A DNA stretch of 64,000 nt from UBA3102 sp964413055 (GTDB taxonomy: Bacteria; Bacillota; Desulfotomaculia; Desulfotomaculales; Pelotomaculaceae), in assembly GCA_964413055.1 (NCBI GenBank), contig CAYPRB010000002.1:248001-312000 (forward strand), given 5' to 3'. A program made the position numbers and the translations under genes. Shown here piece by piece: positions 25,259 through 34,565 of the stretch; position 1 is the stretch's first letter, and every line of letters starts with the position of its first letter. The notes beneath the pieces are model-generated. The model did no database searches, had not been told where the DNA came from, and saw only the letters and a program-made list of their open reading frames with translations.

Positions 25259-25286
25259 CGAGGGAAATAACCCCTCGCTTTTTTTA
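25259..25286 (+). terminator. Terminator or partial terminator after hsp20
   Basis: CGAGGG and CCCTCG pair around a 7-nt loop and are followed by CTTTTTTT. It would lower the amount of message for the dnaJ-like and clpB genes relative to hsp20. Confidence 0.75.
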
Positions 25287-25337
25287 ATTAGGATTGTTTT
25301 GGGTAATGTTAAACTAGGAGCAAGGGGGTGAACTGGA

Positions 25338-26309
25338 ATGCAGTACAAAGATTATTATAGGATTCTCGGGGTGGATAAGTCTGCTGATGCCAAGACAATA
25401 AAAAAAGCTTACCGCGAGTTGGCCCGCCGTTACCACCCGGATGCGAACCCGGGAGATAAAAAGGCAGAGCAGCAGTTTAAAGAAATCAGCGAGGCTTACG
25501 AAGTATTAAGCGATCCGGAAAAAAGGAAAAAATACAATGAAATAGGCCGGGAATGGCAAGATTTTGATGGGAGCAGGTTCCGGCAGGGTGGCGGGGGCCG
25601 CTATCGAAAAACCGGACCGGGCGGAATGCGTTTTCATTTTGAAACTCCGGGATACGGCGGGTTCAGTGATTTTTTCAAAATGTTTTTCGGTGATATGGAC
25701 CCGTTTACTGATACCGACCTGTTCTGGGAACACAGAGGTAGGACCGGAGGCGGCGCCGATACGGAGGCCGTTCTGGAGCTCACCTTGGAGGATGCCTACG
25801 CGGGAGCAGCTAAGGAATTTTTGGTTAACGGCCGTCATTTGAAGGTGAAAATACCGGCGGGAGTAAGAGACGGTTATAAAGTGCGTGTGCCGCGGCAGGG
25901 AGAAAGCGGCAGTCAAGGCTCTCCGGCGGGTGATCTTTACCTGTCGATTAAGATTTCGCCCCACCCCGTTTTCCGGTTGACCGGTAAAGATCTGGAGTGT
26001 GAAGTGCCGGTAACGGTTACTGAAGCGGTTCTGGGGGGGGAAATAGACATTCCTACCTTTAAAGGGCCCGTATCCTTAAAGATCTCCCCGCGCATCCAGT
26101 CCGGTAAAGTCTTTCGCCTGCGGAGTATGGGCCTGCCGGACCCGGGCGGCGGCGAATCCGGTAACCTTTTAGTCAAGGTGAAGATAGTCATTCCGGGAAC
26201 CGTCACCCAAAAGGAAGAAGAATTATATAAAAAGCTGGACGAGCTAAGCCATGAGAATCCACGTGCCTATCTGGCGGCACGAGTAAAGAAACTTGAAAGG
26301 AGGGGTTAA
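25338..26309 (+). CDS. DnaJ-type (CbpA-like) co-chaperone without zinc fingers
   Basis: A 323-residue class II J-protein. The J domain (residues 4-68) has the HPD motif in RRYHPDANPGDKKAE. A Gly/Phe-rich linker (residues 75-130) includes RFRQGGGGRYRK and FSDFFKMFFGDMDPF. The C-terminal substrate domains carry DLYLSIKISPHPVFR; the four CxxCxGxG zinc repeats of DnaJ are absent, so this is CbpA/DnaJ2-like. It stimulates DnaK. The ATG follows AAGGGGGTG. clpB begins 2 bp after its stop, so disaggregase and co-chaperone are coupled. Confidence 0.92.
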   Translation: MQYKDYYRILGVDKSADAKTIKKAYRELARRYHPDANPGDKKAEQQFKEISEAYEVLSDPEKRKKYNEIGREWQDFDGSRFRQGGGGRYRKTGPGGMRFHFETPGYGGFSDFFKMFFGDMDPFTDTDLFWEHRGRTGGGADTEAVLELTLEDAYAGAAKEFLVNGRHLKVKIPAGVRDGYKVRVPRQGESGSQGSPAGDLYLSIKISPHPVFRLTGKDLECEVPVTVTEAVLGGEIDIPTFKGPVSLKISPRIQSGKVFRLRSMGLPDPGGGESGNLLVKVKIVIPGTVTQKEEELYKKLDELSHENPRAYLAARVKKLERRG

Positions 26310-26311
26310 AC

Positions 26312-28900
26312 ATGAAGCTGGATAAGCTTACGATAAAGACCCAGGAGGCTTTTGAAACCGCGCAAAGAAATATGGTTGAATACAGTCACCAGCAAATGGA
26401 AGGTTTGCATCTTCTTCTAGGCTTGCTCGAGCAGGAAGAAGGCATTGTTAAACCGGTGTTACAAAAGTTGGAAGTAGATTTGTCCCAATTAAAGGACCAG
26501 GTGCAGGCAGCAGTGAGACGCCTGCCTGCGGTTCACGGCGCCGGGGGGGTGTATGCTTCCCGGGAATTGACCGGAATTATCGACCTGGCCTGGAAGGAAG
26601 CCGAAAGGTTCAAGGATGAATATCTGAGTACGGAGCACATTTTGCTGGGCATGGTAACCCAAAAAGGTAGTGAGGCGGGGAAAATCCTTGCTTCGCACGG
26701 GGTTACCCGGGACCGGGTTTACAAGGCCCTGGCAGCATTGCGCGGTACCCAGCGGGTGACGGATCAGAATCCCGAGGATAAGTACCAGGCCTTGAGCCGC
26801 TTCACCAGGGACCTCACCGGGCTGGCCCGCAAGGGAAAACTGGATCCGGTGATCGGCAGGGACGAAGAAATTCGCCGGGTGATCCAGGTGCTTTCAAGGC
26901 GGACTAAAAACAACCCGGTCCTGATTGGGGAACCTGGGGTGGGTAAAACCGCCATTGTGGAAGGATTGGCCCAGAGAATGGTTGGCGGCGATGTGCCTGA
27001 AAGCCTGAAAAATAAACGTCTTTTGGCGTTGGATATAGGGGCCCTGGTGGCTGGATCAAAATACCGGGGTGAGTTTGAGGACCGCCTGAAAGCGGTTTTG
27101 AAGGAGATCAACGAAGCTCAAGGCGAAATCGTGCTTTTCATAGATGAACTGCATACCCTGGTGGGGGCGGGTGCCGCGGAAGGAGCGGTGGATGCGGCCA
27201 ATATGCTCAAGCCCGCCCTGGCCCGTGGTGACCTGCATTGTGTCGGTGCTACCACCCTGGACGAATTTCGCAAGCATATTGAAAAAGATGCGGCTCTGGA
27301 GCGGCGCTTCCAGCCGGTTTTCGTTGGTGAACCCGGGGTGGAGGATACCATCGCCATTCTGCGGGGTCTGAAGGAAAAATACGAAGTGCACCATGGGGTG
27401 CGGATCAAAGATGTGGCCCTGGTCGCGGCAGCCACGCTTTCCGACCGCTATATCTCCGAACGTTTTTTACCCGACAAGGCCATAGACCTGGTGGACGAAG
27501 CGGCTTCCAGGCTGCGTATCGAGATTGACAGCATGCCTACCGAGGTTGATGAAATTGACCGGAAGGTAAGACAGTTGGAGATAGAGAAGCAGGCCCTGTC
27601 CAAGGAACAGGATGAGGGAAGCCGGGAACGTCTTCAAAAAATAGAGGGGGATCTGTCCGGTTTAAAAAACAAGATGGAAGAATTGAAGGAACAGTGGCGC
27701 AAGGAAAAAGAATTAATTCAAAGTATTCGTGAAATCAAAGAAAAAATTGAAGAAACCAAGCAGGCGGAACAGGCCGCTGAACGGGAAGCTGACTTGGGTA
27801 GAGTAGCCGAATTGCGGTACGGAGTAATGCCCGGGCTTAACAAGCGCCTGCAGCAGAATAATGAAAAACTGGCGGAACTGCAGGCGACAAGCAAGATGCT
27901 TAAGGAAGAAGTTGACGAAGAAGATATTGCCCAGGTAGTCGCCAGGTGGACCGGTATCCCGGTATCCCGGATGTTGGAAGGAGAAGTGCAAAAACTGTTG
28001 AAGATGGAAGAATTGCTGCAGAAAAGGGTAGTGGGACAGGAAAGGGCTGTCAAGGCCGTCTCCGATGCTATCCGCCGGGCCAGGGCCGGTGTGTCCGACC
28101 CGAACCGTCCCGTGGGTTCCTTTATTTTTTTAGGTCCTACCGGTGTGGGTAAGACCGAGTTGGCCAGAGCGCTGGCGCATTTGCTTTTCAATGATGAGCG
28201 GTCACTGTTGCGTTATGATATGAGTGAATATATGGAAAAACATGCTGTTTCCCGCTTGCTCGGTGCGCCTCCTGGTTACGTGGGTTATGATGAAGGCGGG
28301 CAGCTCACCGAAGCGGTGCGGCGCCGCCCGTACGCGGTGATTCTGTTCGACGAAATTGAAAAAGCACATCCCGATGTGTTCAATATACTGCTGCAGTTGC
28401 TGGACGACGGCCGCCTTACCGACGGACACGGCCGGACGGTGGATTTCCGGAATACGGTGGTCATCATGACATCCAACCTGGGGGGGCGCTGGTTCCGGGA
28501 AATTGACGTCAGAAACCGTATCGAGTTGGAAAACAGGGTGATGGATGAATTGAAGGCCAGTTTCCGGCCTGAGCTGTTAAACCGGATCGACGAAGTGGTT
28601 ATATTCAACAACCTGGGCCGGGAAGAAATCGATAAAATTGTTGCCATCCAATTGCAGCAGCTTGAAGCACGACTGGTTAAACTGGGCCTGTATCTGGAGG
28701 TGACGCCCGGGGCCAGGGCATTCTTGGCTAAAGAGGGATTTGACCCGGTTTACGGGGCGCGTCCTCTGAAAAGGGCGGTCCAACGGCGTCTGGAAAACCC
28801 GCTTTCGGTATATATTCTAGAAGGGAAAAACGTGCCCGGCAAGGTCCTGGTGACGTTGGACCCGGATAACGAGACACTGGTTTTTAAAAACAACCGGTAG
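26312..28900 (+). CDS. clpB: ATP-dependent chaperone ClpB (Hsp100 disaggregase)
   Basis: An 862-residue ClpB. The N-domain covers residues 1-145. Two AAA+ modules have Walker A GEPGVGKTAIVEG (about 207) and GPTGVGKTELARAL (about 607), with Walker B segments VLFIDELHTLVGAGAAEG and VILFDEIEKAHPDVFN. The long coiled-coil middle domain (about 400-530) that separates ClpB from ClpA/C is present. It rescues aggregated proteins with DnaK and the J-protein encoded just upstream. ATG 26312 is 2 bp after the previous stop and behind GGAGGG. Confidence 0.96.
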   Translation: MKLDKLTIKTQEAFETAQRNMVEYSHQQMEGLHLLLGLLEQEEGIVKPVLQKLEVDLSQLKDQVQAAVRRLPAVHGAGGVYASRELTGIIDLAWKEAERFKDEYLSTEHILLGMVTQKGSEAGKILASHGVTRDRVYKALAALRGTQRVTDQNPEDKYQALSRFTRDLTGLARKGKLDPVIGRDEEIRRVIQVLSRRTKNNPVLIGEPGVGKTAIVEGLAQRMVGGDVPESLKNKRLLALDIGALVAGSKYRGEFEDRLKAVLKEINEAQGEIVLFIDELHTLVGAGAAEGAVDAANMLKPALARGDLHCVGATTLDEFRKHIEKDAALERRFQPVFVGEPGVEDTIAILRGLKEKYEVHHGVRIKDVALVAAATLSDRYISERFLPDKAIDLVDEAASRLRIEIDSMPTEVDEIDRKVRQLEIEKQALSKEQDEGSRERLQKIEGDLSGLKNKMEELKEQWRKEKELIQSIREIKEKIEETKQAEQAAEREADLGRVAELRYGVMPGLNKRLQQNNEKLAELQATSKMLKEEVDEEDIAQVVARWTGIPVSRMLEGEVQKLLKMEELLQKRVVGQERAVKAVSDAIRRARAGVSDPNRPVGSFIFLGPTGVGKTELARALAHLLFNDERSLLRYDMSEYMEKHAVSRLLGAPPGYVGYDEGGQLTEAVRRRPYAVILFDEIEKAHPDVFNILLQLLDDGRLTDGHGRTVDFRNTVVIMTSNLGGRWFREIDVRNRIELENRVMDELKASFRPELLNRIDEVVIFNNLGREEIDKIVAIQLQQLEARLVKLGLYLEVTPGARAFLAKEGFDPVYGARPLKRAVQRRLENPLSVYILEGKNVPGKVLVTLDPDNETLVFKNNR

Positions 28901-28991
28901 AATAATAGGTTAAATAACCATACCCCGGGTATTTAAAACTCTTGACTTGATAACGTTGATGGAATATAATTGATAAAATAACTTCATATTT

Positions 28992-29072
<81 letters not shown>

Positions 29073-29119
29073 GAGCTGAACTGTGTTGCCGGTGAAGTGC
29101 ATAGTTACAGCGTAAGTAA

Positions 29120-29147
29120 AAGCTTACCTCGATGGTAGGCTTTTTTT
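29120..29147 (+). terminator. Riboswitch-controlled terminator
   Basis: AAGCTTACC pairs with GGTAGGCTT (one G-T pair) followed by a T7 run. It lies between the TPP aptamer and thiS, so TPP binding should favour it. Confidence 0.85.
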
Positions 29148-29175
29148 ATTGCTTAAGAAAGAGAGGTGGTGTGGA

Positions 29176-29376
29176 TTGAAGGTTATTTTAAATGGTAAGG
29201 AGGAACAAGTTGAAGCGGGTACTACCGTAGCCGGGCTGGTTAAGCTTAAAGGTTTTAATCCGGATACGGTCATTGTAGAATTCAATAACGAGCTGGTTAA
29301 TCAGGAAAACTGGGACGTAACAGTATTAAAGAGCGGTGACCGGATGGAGGTTTTACGATTTGTAGGGGGTGGTTAA
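29176..29376 (+). CDS. thiS: Sulfur carrier protein ThiS
   Basis: A 66-residue beta-grasp protein ending in the required Gly-Gly (RFVGGG). KVILNGKEEQVEAGTTVAGL is the typical start. ThiF adenylates the C-terminal Gly, and the thiocarboxylate gives the sulfur of the thiazole ring. TTG 29176 is chosen because GAGAGGTGG lies 6 nt upstream and the fold starts here. It is the first gene of the TPP-controlled operon. Confidence 0.93.
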   Translation: MKVILNGKEEQVEAGTTVAGLVKLKGFNPDTVIVEFNNELVNQENWDVTVLKSGDRMEVLRFVGGG

Positions 29377-29377
29377 G

Positions 29378-30151
29378 GTGGTGAGCGATGTTTTAAAAAT
29401 AGGAGAAAAAGAACTGAACAACCGGTTGTTTCTGGGTACCGGCAAGTTTTCTGCGAATAAATATATTCCGGAAGTAGTCAGGGCTTCAGGGGTTCAAGTA
29501 GTTACCGTAGCCCTGAGGAGAGTAGACCCGGAGTATGAAGAGGAAAATATCGCTGCCTTTGTACCCCGGGACTGCATTTTGATGCCCAATACCTCCGGGG
29601 CCAGGAATGCCCAGGAAGCGGTGCGTATTGCCAGGCTGGCCAGGGCCGCCGGTTGCGGAAACTGGATCAAGATTGAAGTGATTGCCGATAACCGGTACCT
29701 GCTTCCCGACAATGAAGAGACAGTAAAGGCCACGGAAATTCTGGCCGGTGAAGATTTTGTGGTGCTTCCCTACATGAGCCCGGACCTGGCCGCGGCAAAA
29801 AAACTGGTGGCAGCAGGTGCGGCGGCGGTGATGCCCCTGGGTGCTCCCATCGGTAGCAATCGCGGGTTGAAAACCAAGGAACTGGTGCGGATTTTAATTA
29901 ATGAAATTTCTCTTCCCGTTATTGTTGACGCCGGCATCGGCCGGCCGTCGGAGGCGGCGGAAGCCATGGAAATGGGTGCGGCGGCAGTACTGGTAAATAC
30001 GGCCATTGCCACGGCCGGTGAACCGGTGGCCATGGCCCGGGCTTTCAGCCTGGCTGTAGAGGCAGGGCGTCTAGCTTATTTAGCAGAACCGGGGGAAGCT
30101 GTGGAGTATGCCCGGGCTTCTTCACCGTTGACCGGTTTCCTAAGAGATTAA
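29378..30151 (+). CDS. thiG: Thiazole synthase ThiG
   Basis: A 257-residue TIM-barrel protein. It joins 1-deoxyxylulose 5-phosphate, dehydroglycine and the ThiS sulfur to form thiazole phosphate. FLGTGKFSANKYIPEV, VVTVALRRVDP, the Lys region WIKIEVIADNRYLLPD, MPLGAPIGSNRGL and VDAGIGRPSEAAEAMEMG are diagnostic. GTG 29378 is placed 7 nt after GGGGGTGG; GTG 29369 and 29381 are alternatives. It begins immediately after the thiS stop. Confidence 0.95.
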   Translation: MVSDVLKIGEKELNNRLFLGTGKFSANKYIPEVVRASGVQVVTVALRRVDPEYEEENIAAFVPRDCILMPNTSGARNAQEAVRIARLARAAGCGNWIKIEVIADNRYLLPDNEETVKATEILAGEDFVVLPYMSPDLAAAKKLVAAGAAAVMPLGAPIGSNRGLKTKELVRILINEISLPVIVDAGIGRPSEAAEAMEMGAAAVLVNTAIATAGEPVAMARAFSLAVEAGRLAYLAEPGEAVEYARASSPLTGFLRD

Positions 30152-30166
30152 AAAAGGTGAATTGAG

Positions 30167-31270
30167 ATGAGTTTTTACGAAGTATATGAGCAATTTCGCG
30201 GTTTTGACATGGAAAGTTTTTTTAAACGGGTTACCGGAGCGCAGGTAAAAAAAATAATTACCAAAAACCGTTTGACTGAGTTTGACTATCTGGCTTTATT
30301 ATCACCTGCCGCTGAAAAACATTTGGAAGAGATGGCCCAGCGGGCCCGGCGTCTTACCGTGCAGCATTTCGGGCGGGTAATGATGCTTTTTACCCCGTTG
30401 TACCTATCTAATTATTGCGTAAATCAATGCGTTTATTGCGGGTTTCAAGCAAAAAACAGGTTGGAAAGGAAAAAACTAACACCGGATGAAGTAGAAAAGG
30501 AGGCCCGGATGATCGCTGCCACCGGTTTAAAGCACCTCCTTATTCTTACCGGGGAATCCCGGCGGGAATCATCGGTTGCGTATATCAGGGCCTGTGTCGA
30601 AATTCTCAAGAAGTATTTTACTTCCATTAATATAGAGATTTACCCGTTGGAGGAAGAGGAATACGCGGAGTTGATTGCAGCCGGGGTAGACGGGTTAACG
30701 ATTTACCAGGAGGCGTATGATGAGGAAATTTACGACCAGTTGCATCCGGCCGGGCCGAAAAGAAACTACCGGTTCCGGCTTGAAACACCTGAACGGGCCT
30801 GCCGGGCCGGTATGAGGGCGGTTAATGTCGGAGCGCTGCTGGGACTTCATGACTGGCGTTCAGAAGCGTTTTTTACCGGTTTACACGCCAACTATCTTCA
30901 GGATACCTTTCCGGAGGTGGAAGTAAGTATTTCGCCGCCCCGGATACGCCCTCATTTGGGCGGCTTTCAGCCTAAAGTCAAGGTGAGCGATAAAAACCTG
31001 GTGCAATATATGCTGGCTTTCCGGTTGTACATGCCCCGGGGGGGGATTACCGTTTCCACCAGGGAACCGGTCTGGTTGAGAGACCGTCTGGTTAAATTGG
31101 GAGCCACCAGAATGTCCGCCGGGTCCTGTACCGCGGTGGGTGGCCGGTCTGTTAATGAACATGACGACGGTCAGTTTGAGATCTCGGACGAACGCAGTGT
31201 GGCCGAAATGGCCCGCATGCTTTACCGGCAAGGTTGCCAACCGGTATATAAAGACTGGCAGATGATTTAA
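30167..31270 (+). CDS. thiH: 2-iminoacetate synthase ThiH (radical SAM)
   Basis: A 367-residue radical SAM enzyme that splits tyrosine to give dehydroglycine for ThiG. The [4Fe-4S] ligands are in NYCVNQCVYCGF (CxxxCxxC) near residue 83-90. Other matching parts are LLILTGESRRES, IEIYPLEEEEYAEL and TIYQEAYDEEIYDQLH. An anaerobe would be expected to use ThiH rather than the oxygen-dependent ThiO. AAAAGGTG precedes the ATG. Confidence 0.95.
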   Translation: MSFYEVYEQFRGFDMESFFKRVTGAQVKKIITKNRLTEFDYLALLSPAAEKHLEEMAQRARRLTVQHFGRVMMLFTPLYLSNYCVNQCVYCGFQAKNRLERKKLTPDEVEKEARMIAATGLKHLLILTGESRRESSVAYIRACVEILKKYFTSINIEIYPLEEEEYAELIAAGVDGLTIYQEAYDEEIYDQLHPAGPKRNYRFRLETPERACRAGMRAVNVGALLGLHDWRSEAFFTGLHANYLQDTFPEVEVSISPPRIRPHLGGFQPKVKVSDKNLVQYMLAFRLYMPRGGITVSTREPVWLRDRLVKLGATRMSAGSCTAVGGRSVNEHDDGQFEISDERSVAEMARMLYRQGCQPVYKDWQMI

Positions 31271-31303
31271 GCTTACCGTTTAGTTTAACGGATGGTGATG
31301 GGT

Positions 31304-31939
31304 ATGAATGCTTTTGAAAAGGTCCAGGCGGAAATTCTGGGCAGGGATAACCTGGAAAAAATCCAAAGAGTAATGGTCGGTATCGCAGGTGTTGGGGGGC
31401 TCGGCTCCAACTGCGCCCTGTTTTTAGTGAGGAGCGGTTTTAAAAGGTTTAGACTTGTGGATTTTGACCTGGTAGAAGCCGGTAACTTAAATCGCCAGTA
31501 TTATTTTGCCTCGCAGGTGGGGCTAAAAAAAGTAGAGGCACTTAAGGAAAACCTGCTCCTGGTTAATCCCGGTCTGAGGATAGAAACATTGCCGGGGAAA
31601 ATCGAAAAGGATAGTTTGCTGGATTTTTTTTTCGACTGCCACGTGGTGGTGGAAGCATTGGATAAGGCAGAAGATAAAAAAATGGTTGTCGAAGGTTTAA
31701 TGAATTCAGGCAAGCTCCTGGTAGCCGCTTCAGGCCTGGCAGGGTGGGGCAAGAGCGACCGGATTAAGACCCGGCGGGTTAGAGATAACTTCTACCTGGT
31801 AGGGGATTTGGAGACGGAAAACGGGCCGGGATGTCCCGTGCTGGCCCCGGGAGTGAACGTGGCTGCGGCAAAGCAGGCCGATGTGGTGCTGAGCTATTTT
31901 ATTGGAATATTCGGCGAAGGAGGGGTTGAGCATAGCTGA
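31304..31939 (+). CDS. thiF: ThiS adenylyltransferase ThiF
   Basis: An E1-like protein of about 211 residues. The nucleotide-binding GIAGVGGLGSNCALFLVRSG and acidic FRLVDFDLVEAGNLNRQ are clear. It adenylates the ThiS C-terminus. It lacks the C-terminal zinc-cysteine and rhodanese extensions of the long MoeB/ThiF forms, which is normal in Clostridia. ATG 31304 is preferred for its GGTGATGG upstream; ATG 31292 and 31298 are in frame. The end overlaps the start of thiE. Confidence 0.9.
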   Translation: MNAFEKVQAEILGRDNLEKIQRVMVGIAGVGGLGSNCALFLVRSGFKRFRLVDFDLVEAGNLNRQYYFASQVGLKKVEALKENLLLVNPGLRIETLPGKIEKDSLLDFFFDCHVVVEALDKAEDKKMVVEGLMNSGKLLVAASGLAGWGKSDRIKTRRVRDNFYLVGDLETENGPGCPVLAPGVNVAAAKQADVVLSYFIGIFGEGGVEHS

Positions 31940-32588
31940 AAAGAGAGTCCCGGATTGCTTTCCGGATACGGATATTTATGGTATTACGGCTGAAGAGTAT
32001 TCTCTGGGAAGAAGCAACATCGAAGTGGTGGCCGAGATGATTGAAGCCGGTATCAGGGTGATTCAGTACCGGGAAAAAGAAAAAAAGGACCGGCAAAAGT
32101 ATGAGGAGTGCCTGAAGATCAGGGAGCTGACCAGGGAGGCCGGCGTAACTTTTATCGTTAATGACCATCCCGATCTGGCGCTTCTGGTGGGTGCGGACGG
32201 AGTGCATCTGGGGCAGGATGATCTGCCTCCGGAAAGGGTTAGGGAACTGGTGGGGGAACGGATGCTTATCGGTCTGTCCACGCACTCTTCCGCACAGGCC
32301 CGGGCGGCAGTGCATTCAGGCGTAAATTACATCGGGGTGGGTCCTATTTTTGCCACTCGAACCAAAAAGGATGTTTGTGCTCCGGTGGGATTTGCTTATC
32401 TGGAATATGTAGTGCGGAATATCGCTCTGCCTTTTGTGGCCATCGGTGGGATTAAGGAACATAATATTGCCGAAGTGAGCCGCAGGGGGGCCAAGTGCAT
32501 CGCATTGGTTACGGAAATCGTGGGGGTCAGGGAAATTGGTGCCAAAGTGCGCGCGTTGAGAACAGCGGTTAGCCGGACTGCACCGTAA
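31926..32588 (+). CDS. thiE: Thiamine-phosphate synthase ThiE
   Basis: A 220-residue TIM-barrel enzyme that couples HMP-PP with thiazole phosphate to give thiamine phosphate. IRVIQYREKEKKDRQ, FIVNDHPDLALLVGADGVHL, GLSTHSSAQARAA, IGVGPIFATRTKKD and FVAIGGIKEHN match the family. The TTG at 31926 follows AAGGAGG closely and overlaps the thiF end by 14 nt. No ThiD domain is fused to it; the HMP-P kinase candidate (ThiD2) is encoded at 55.6 kb. Confidence 0.93.
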   Translation: MSIAEKRVPDCFPDTDIYGITAEEYSLGRSNIEVVAEMIEAGIRVIQYREKEKKDRQKYEECLKIRELTREAGVTFIVNDHPDLALLVGADGVHLGQDDLPPERVRELVGERMLIGLSTHSSAQARAAVHSGVNYIGVGPIFATRTKKDVCAPVGFAYLEYVVRNIALPFVAIGGIKEHNIAEVSRRGAKCIALVTEIVGVREIGAKVRALRTAVSRTAP

Positions 32589-32622
32589 ATGTTTAAAGAT
32601 ATTTGTTAAGGAGGTTTGTCCT

Positions 32623-33912
32623 TTGAATTATGCTACCCAAATGGAGGCCGCCCGGAAAGGGACCATTACTAAAGAGATGGAGACAGTGGCCCGCAAGGAA
32701 AACATAGAGGTTGAGAAACTGTTGGAATTAACCGCCGCAGGCAGGGTGGTGCTTCCGGCTAATAAGAATCATGTGTCGCTGGACCCGTGCGGTATCGGTC
32801 AGGGATTACGAACTAAAATCAATGTCAACCTTGGTGTTTCAAAGGATTGTTGCCATATCGAAACCGAACTGGAAAAGGTGCGGCGGGCTGTAGCATTAAA
32901 GGCGGATGCTATTATGGATTTAAGTTGCTACGGTAAAACAGAGGAATTCAGACGCAAAATCATTGAAATTTCACCGGTCGCGGTCGGGACCGTCCCGGTT
33001 TACGATGTTGTTGGTTTATACGATAAAGAATTAAAAGACATTACGGTGGCAGAATTCCTGGGTGTGGTAGAAAAACATGCCCGGGACGGGGTGGATTTTA
33101 TGACCATTCATGCCGGTATTAACCGCGAGACTGCCGCCAGGTTTAGAAAAAACCCGCGGTTGACCAATATCGTTTCCAGGGGCGGTTCCTTGCTGTTTAC
33201 CTGGATGGAATTGAATAACCGGGAAAACCCTTTTTACGAGTATTACGACGACCTGCTGGCAATATGCAGAAAATATGATGTCACTATCAGCCTGGGGGAT
33301 GCCTGCCGCCCCGGCAGTATTAAAGACGCCACCGATGCCGCGCAGGTGCAGGAACTAATTATTCTCGGTGAGTTGACCAAACGGGCCTGGGCAAAGGACG
33401 TTCAGGTAATCATAGAAGGTCCGGGGCATATGCCTCTTAACGAGGTAGGTTCCAATATGCTGCTGGAGAAAAAATTGTGCCACGGGGCGCCGTTTTATGT
33501 GCTGGGTCCTTTGGTTACCGATATTGCTCCCGGTTATGACCACATTACGAGTGCTATCGGTGGGGCTGTTGCCGCAGCCGGCGGGGCGGATTTTCTTTGT
33601 TATGTTACTCCTGCCGAGCACCTGCGCCTGCCGACCCTGGAGGATATGAAGGAAGGTATTATTGCCTCCCGCATTGCGGCTCATGCCGCCGATATTGCCA
33701 AAGGGGTGCCCGGGGCCCGGGAATGGGACAACAAAATGAGCGCGGCCAGGAAAAATCTGGACTGGACCAGGATGCTGGAGTTGGCTCTGGATCCCGAAAA
33801 GGCCAGGCGTTACCGGGCCGAATCCCGGCCGGAAGAAGGGGATACTTGTACTATGTGCGGTAAAATGTGTGCCGTCCGTAATATGAACCAGATTATGACC
33901 GGGGCGGAATAG
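32623..33912 (+). CDS. thiC: Phosphomethylpyrimidine synthase ThiC
   Basis: A 429-residue radical SAM enzyme that rearranges aminoimidazole ribotide to HMP phosphate. The barrel shows DFMTIHAGINRETAARF, EGPGHMPLNEVGSNM and LGPLVTDIAPGYDHITSAIG, and the C-terminal cluster ligands lie in CTMCGKMCAVRN (CxxCx4C-type). It is the short ThiC without the plant/E. coli N-terminal extension. The TTG follows AAGGAGG by 7 nt. It closes the thiSGHFEC operon. Confidence 0.96.
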   Translation: MNYATQMEAARKGTITKEMETVARKENIEVEKLLELTAAGRVVLPANKNHVSLDPCGIGQGLRTKINVNLGVSKDCCHIETELEKVRRAVALKADAIMDLSCYGKTEEFRRKIIEISPVAVGTVPVYDVVGLYDKELKDITVAEFLGVVEKHARDGVDFMTIHAGINRETAARFRKNPRLTNIVSRGGSLLFTWMELNNRENPFYEYYDDLLAICRKYDVTISLGDACRPGSIKDATDAAQVQELIILGELTKRAWAKDVQVIIEGPGHMPLNEVGSNMLLEKKLCHGAPFYVLGPLVTDIAPGYDHITSAIGGAVAAAGGADFLCYVTPAEHLRLPTLEDMKEGIIASRIAAHAADIAKGVPGAREWDNKMSAARKNLDWTRMLELALDPEKARRYRAESRPEEGDTCTMCGKMCAVRNMNQIMTGAE

Positions 33913-33988
33913 ATTTTATAATAACCATCTGGTTAATCCTGCCGTTTTTAGTATATAATTAATACAAACAATCCAAGACGACAGGGGG

Positions 33989-34561
33989 ATGGTTATCATT
34001 AATAAAATTAAAAAAGCACCTTCAACCACTCTTTTCCCGGTCCCGGTAGCACTGGTGACTTCGTATAGGGAAGGAAATGCTCCCAATATTATCACCATCG
34101 CCTGGACCGGTGTTTTGAACTCGGATCCGCCGGTGGTATACGTTAGCATCCAACCCGTCAGGCATTCCCATAAGCTGATCAAGGAAACAGGAGAATTTGT
34201 CATTAACCTTCCTTCCGTGGAACAGGTTGAGGCGGTTGACCATTGCGGCATGATCACCGGCAGGGAAGTGAACAAGTTCGAAGCGGCGGGTTTTACTCAA
34301 GCACCTGCGTCCCAGGTTAAGGTGCCGTTAATCGCCGAATGTCCGGTCAATATCGAATGTAGGGTGAGAGAGGTAGTTTCTCTGGGAAGTCACGATGTTT
34401 TTATGGGTGATGTCCTGGCCGTCCATTACAATGAAAATATACTGGATGAAAAAGGCCGTCCGGATGCGGATAAAATCAAGCCTTACGGTTATTGTCTCAG
34501 GGAATACCGGGTGATTTCAGAAAAGATCGGCTTTCATGGTTTTTCGAAAAAAGGAGGGTGA
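33989..34561 (+). CDS. Flavin reductase-like FMN-binding protein
   Basis: A 190-residue protein of the flavin reductase-like family (split-barrel FMN fold). LFPVPVALVTSYREGNAPNI, SDPPVVYVSIQPVRHSH, GEFVINLPS and HDVFMGDVLAVHY are the typical segments. Such proteins in anaerobes act as NAD(P)H:flavin reductases or electron shuttles; the partner is not identifiable. The ATG follows GGGGG, and a TATAAT box lies at 33954-33959. A macro-domain gene starts 4 nt after its stop, so the two are probably one transcript. Confidence 0.87.
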   Translation: MVIINKIKKAPSTTLFPVPVALVTSYREGNAPNIITIAWTGVLNSDPPVVYVSIQPVRHSHKLIKETGEFVINLPSVEQVEAVDHCGMITGREVNKFEAAGFTQAPASQVKVPLIAECPVNIECRVREVVSLGSHDVFMGDVLAVHYNENILDEKGRPDADKIKPYGYCLREYRVISEKIGFHGFSKKGG

Positions 34562-34565
34562 TTTT

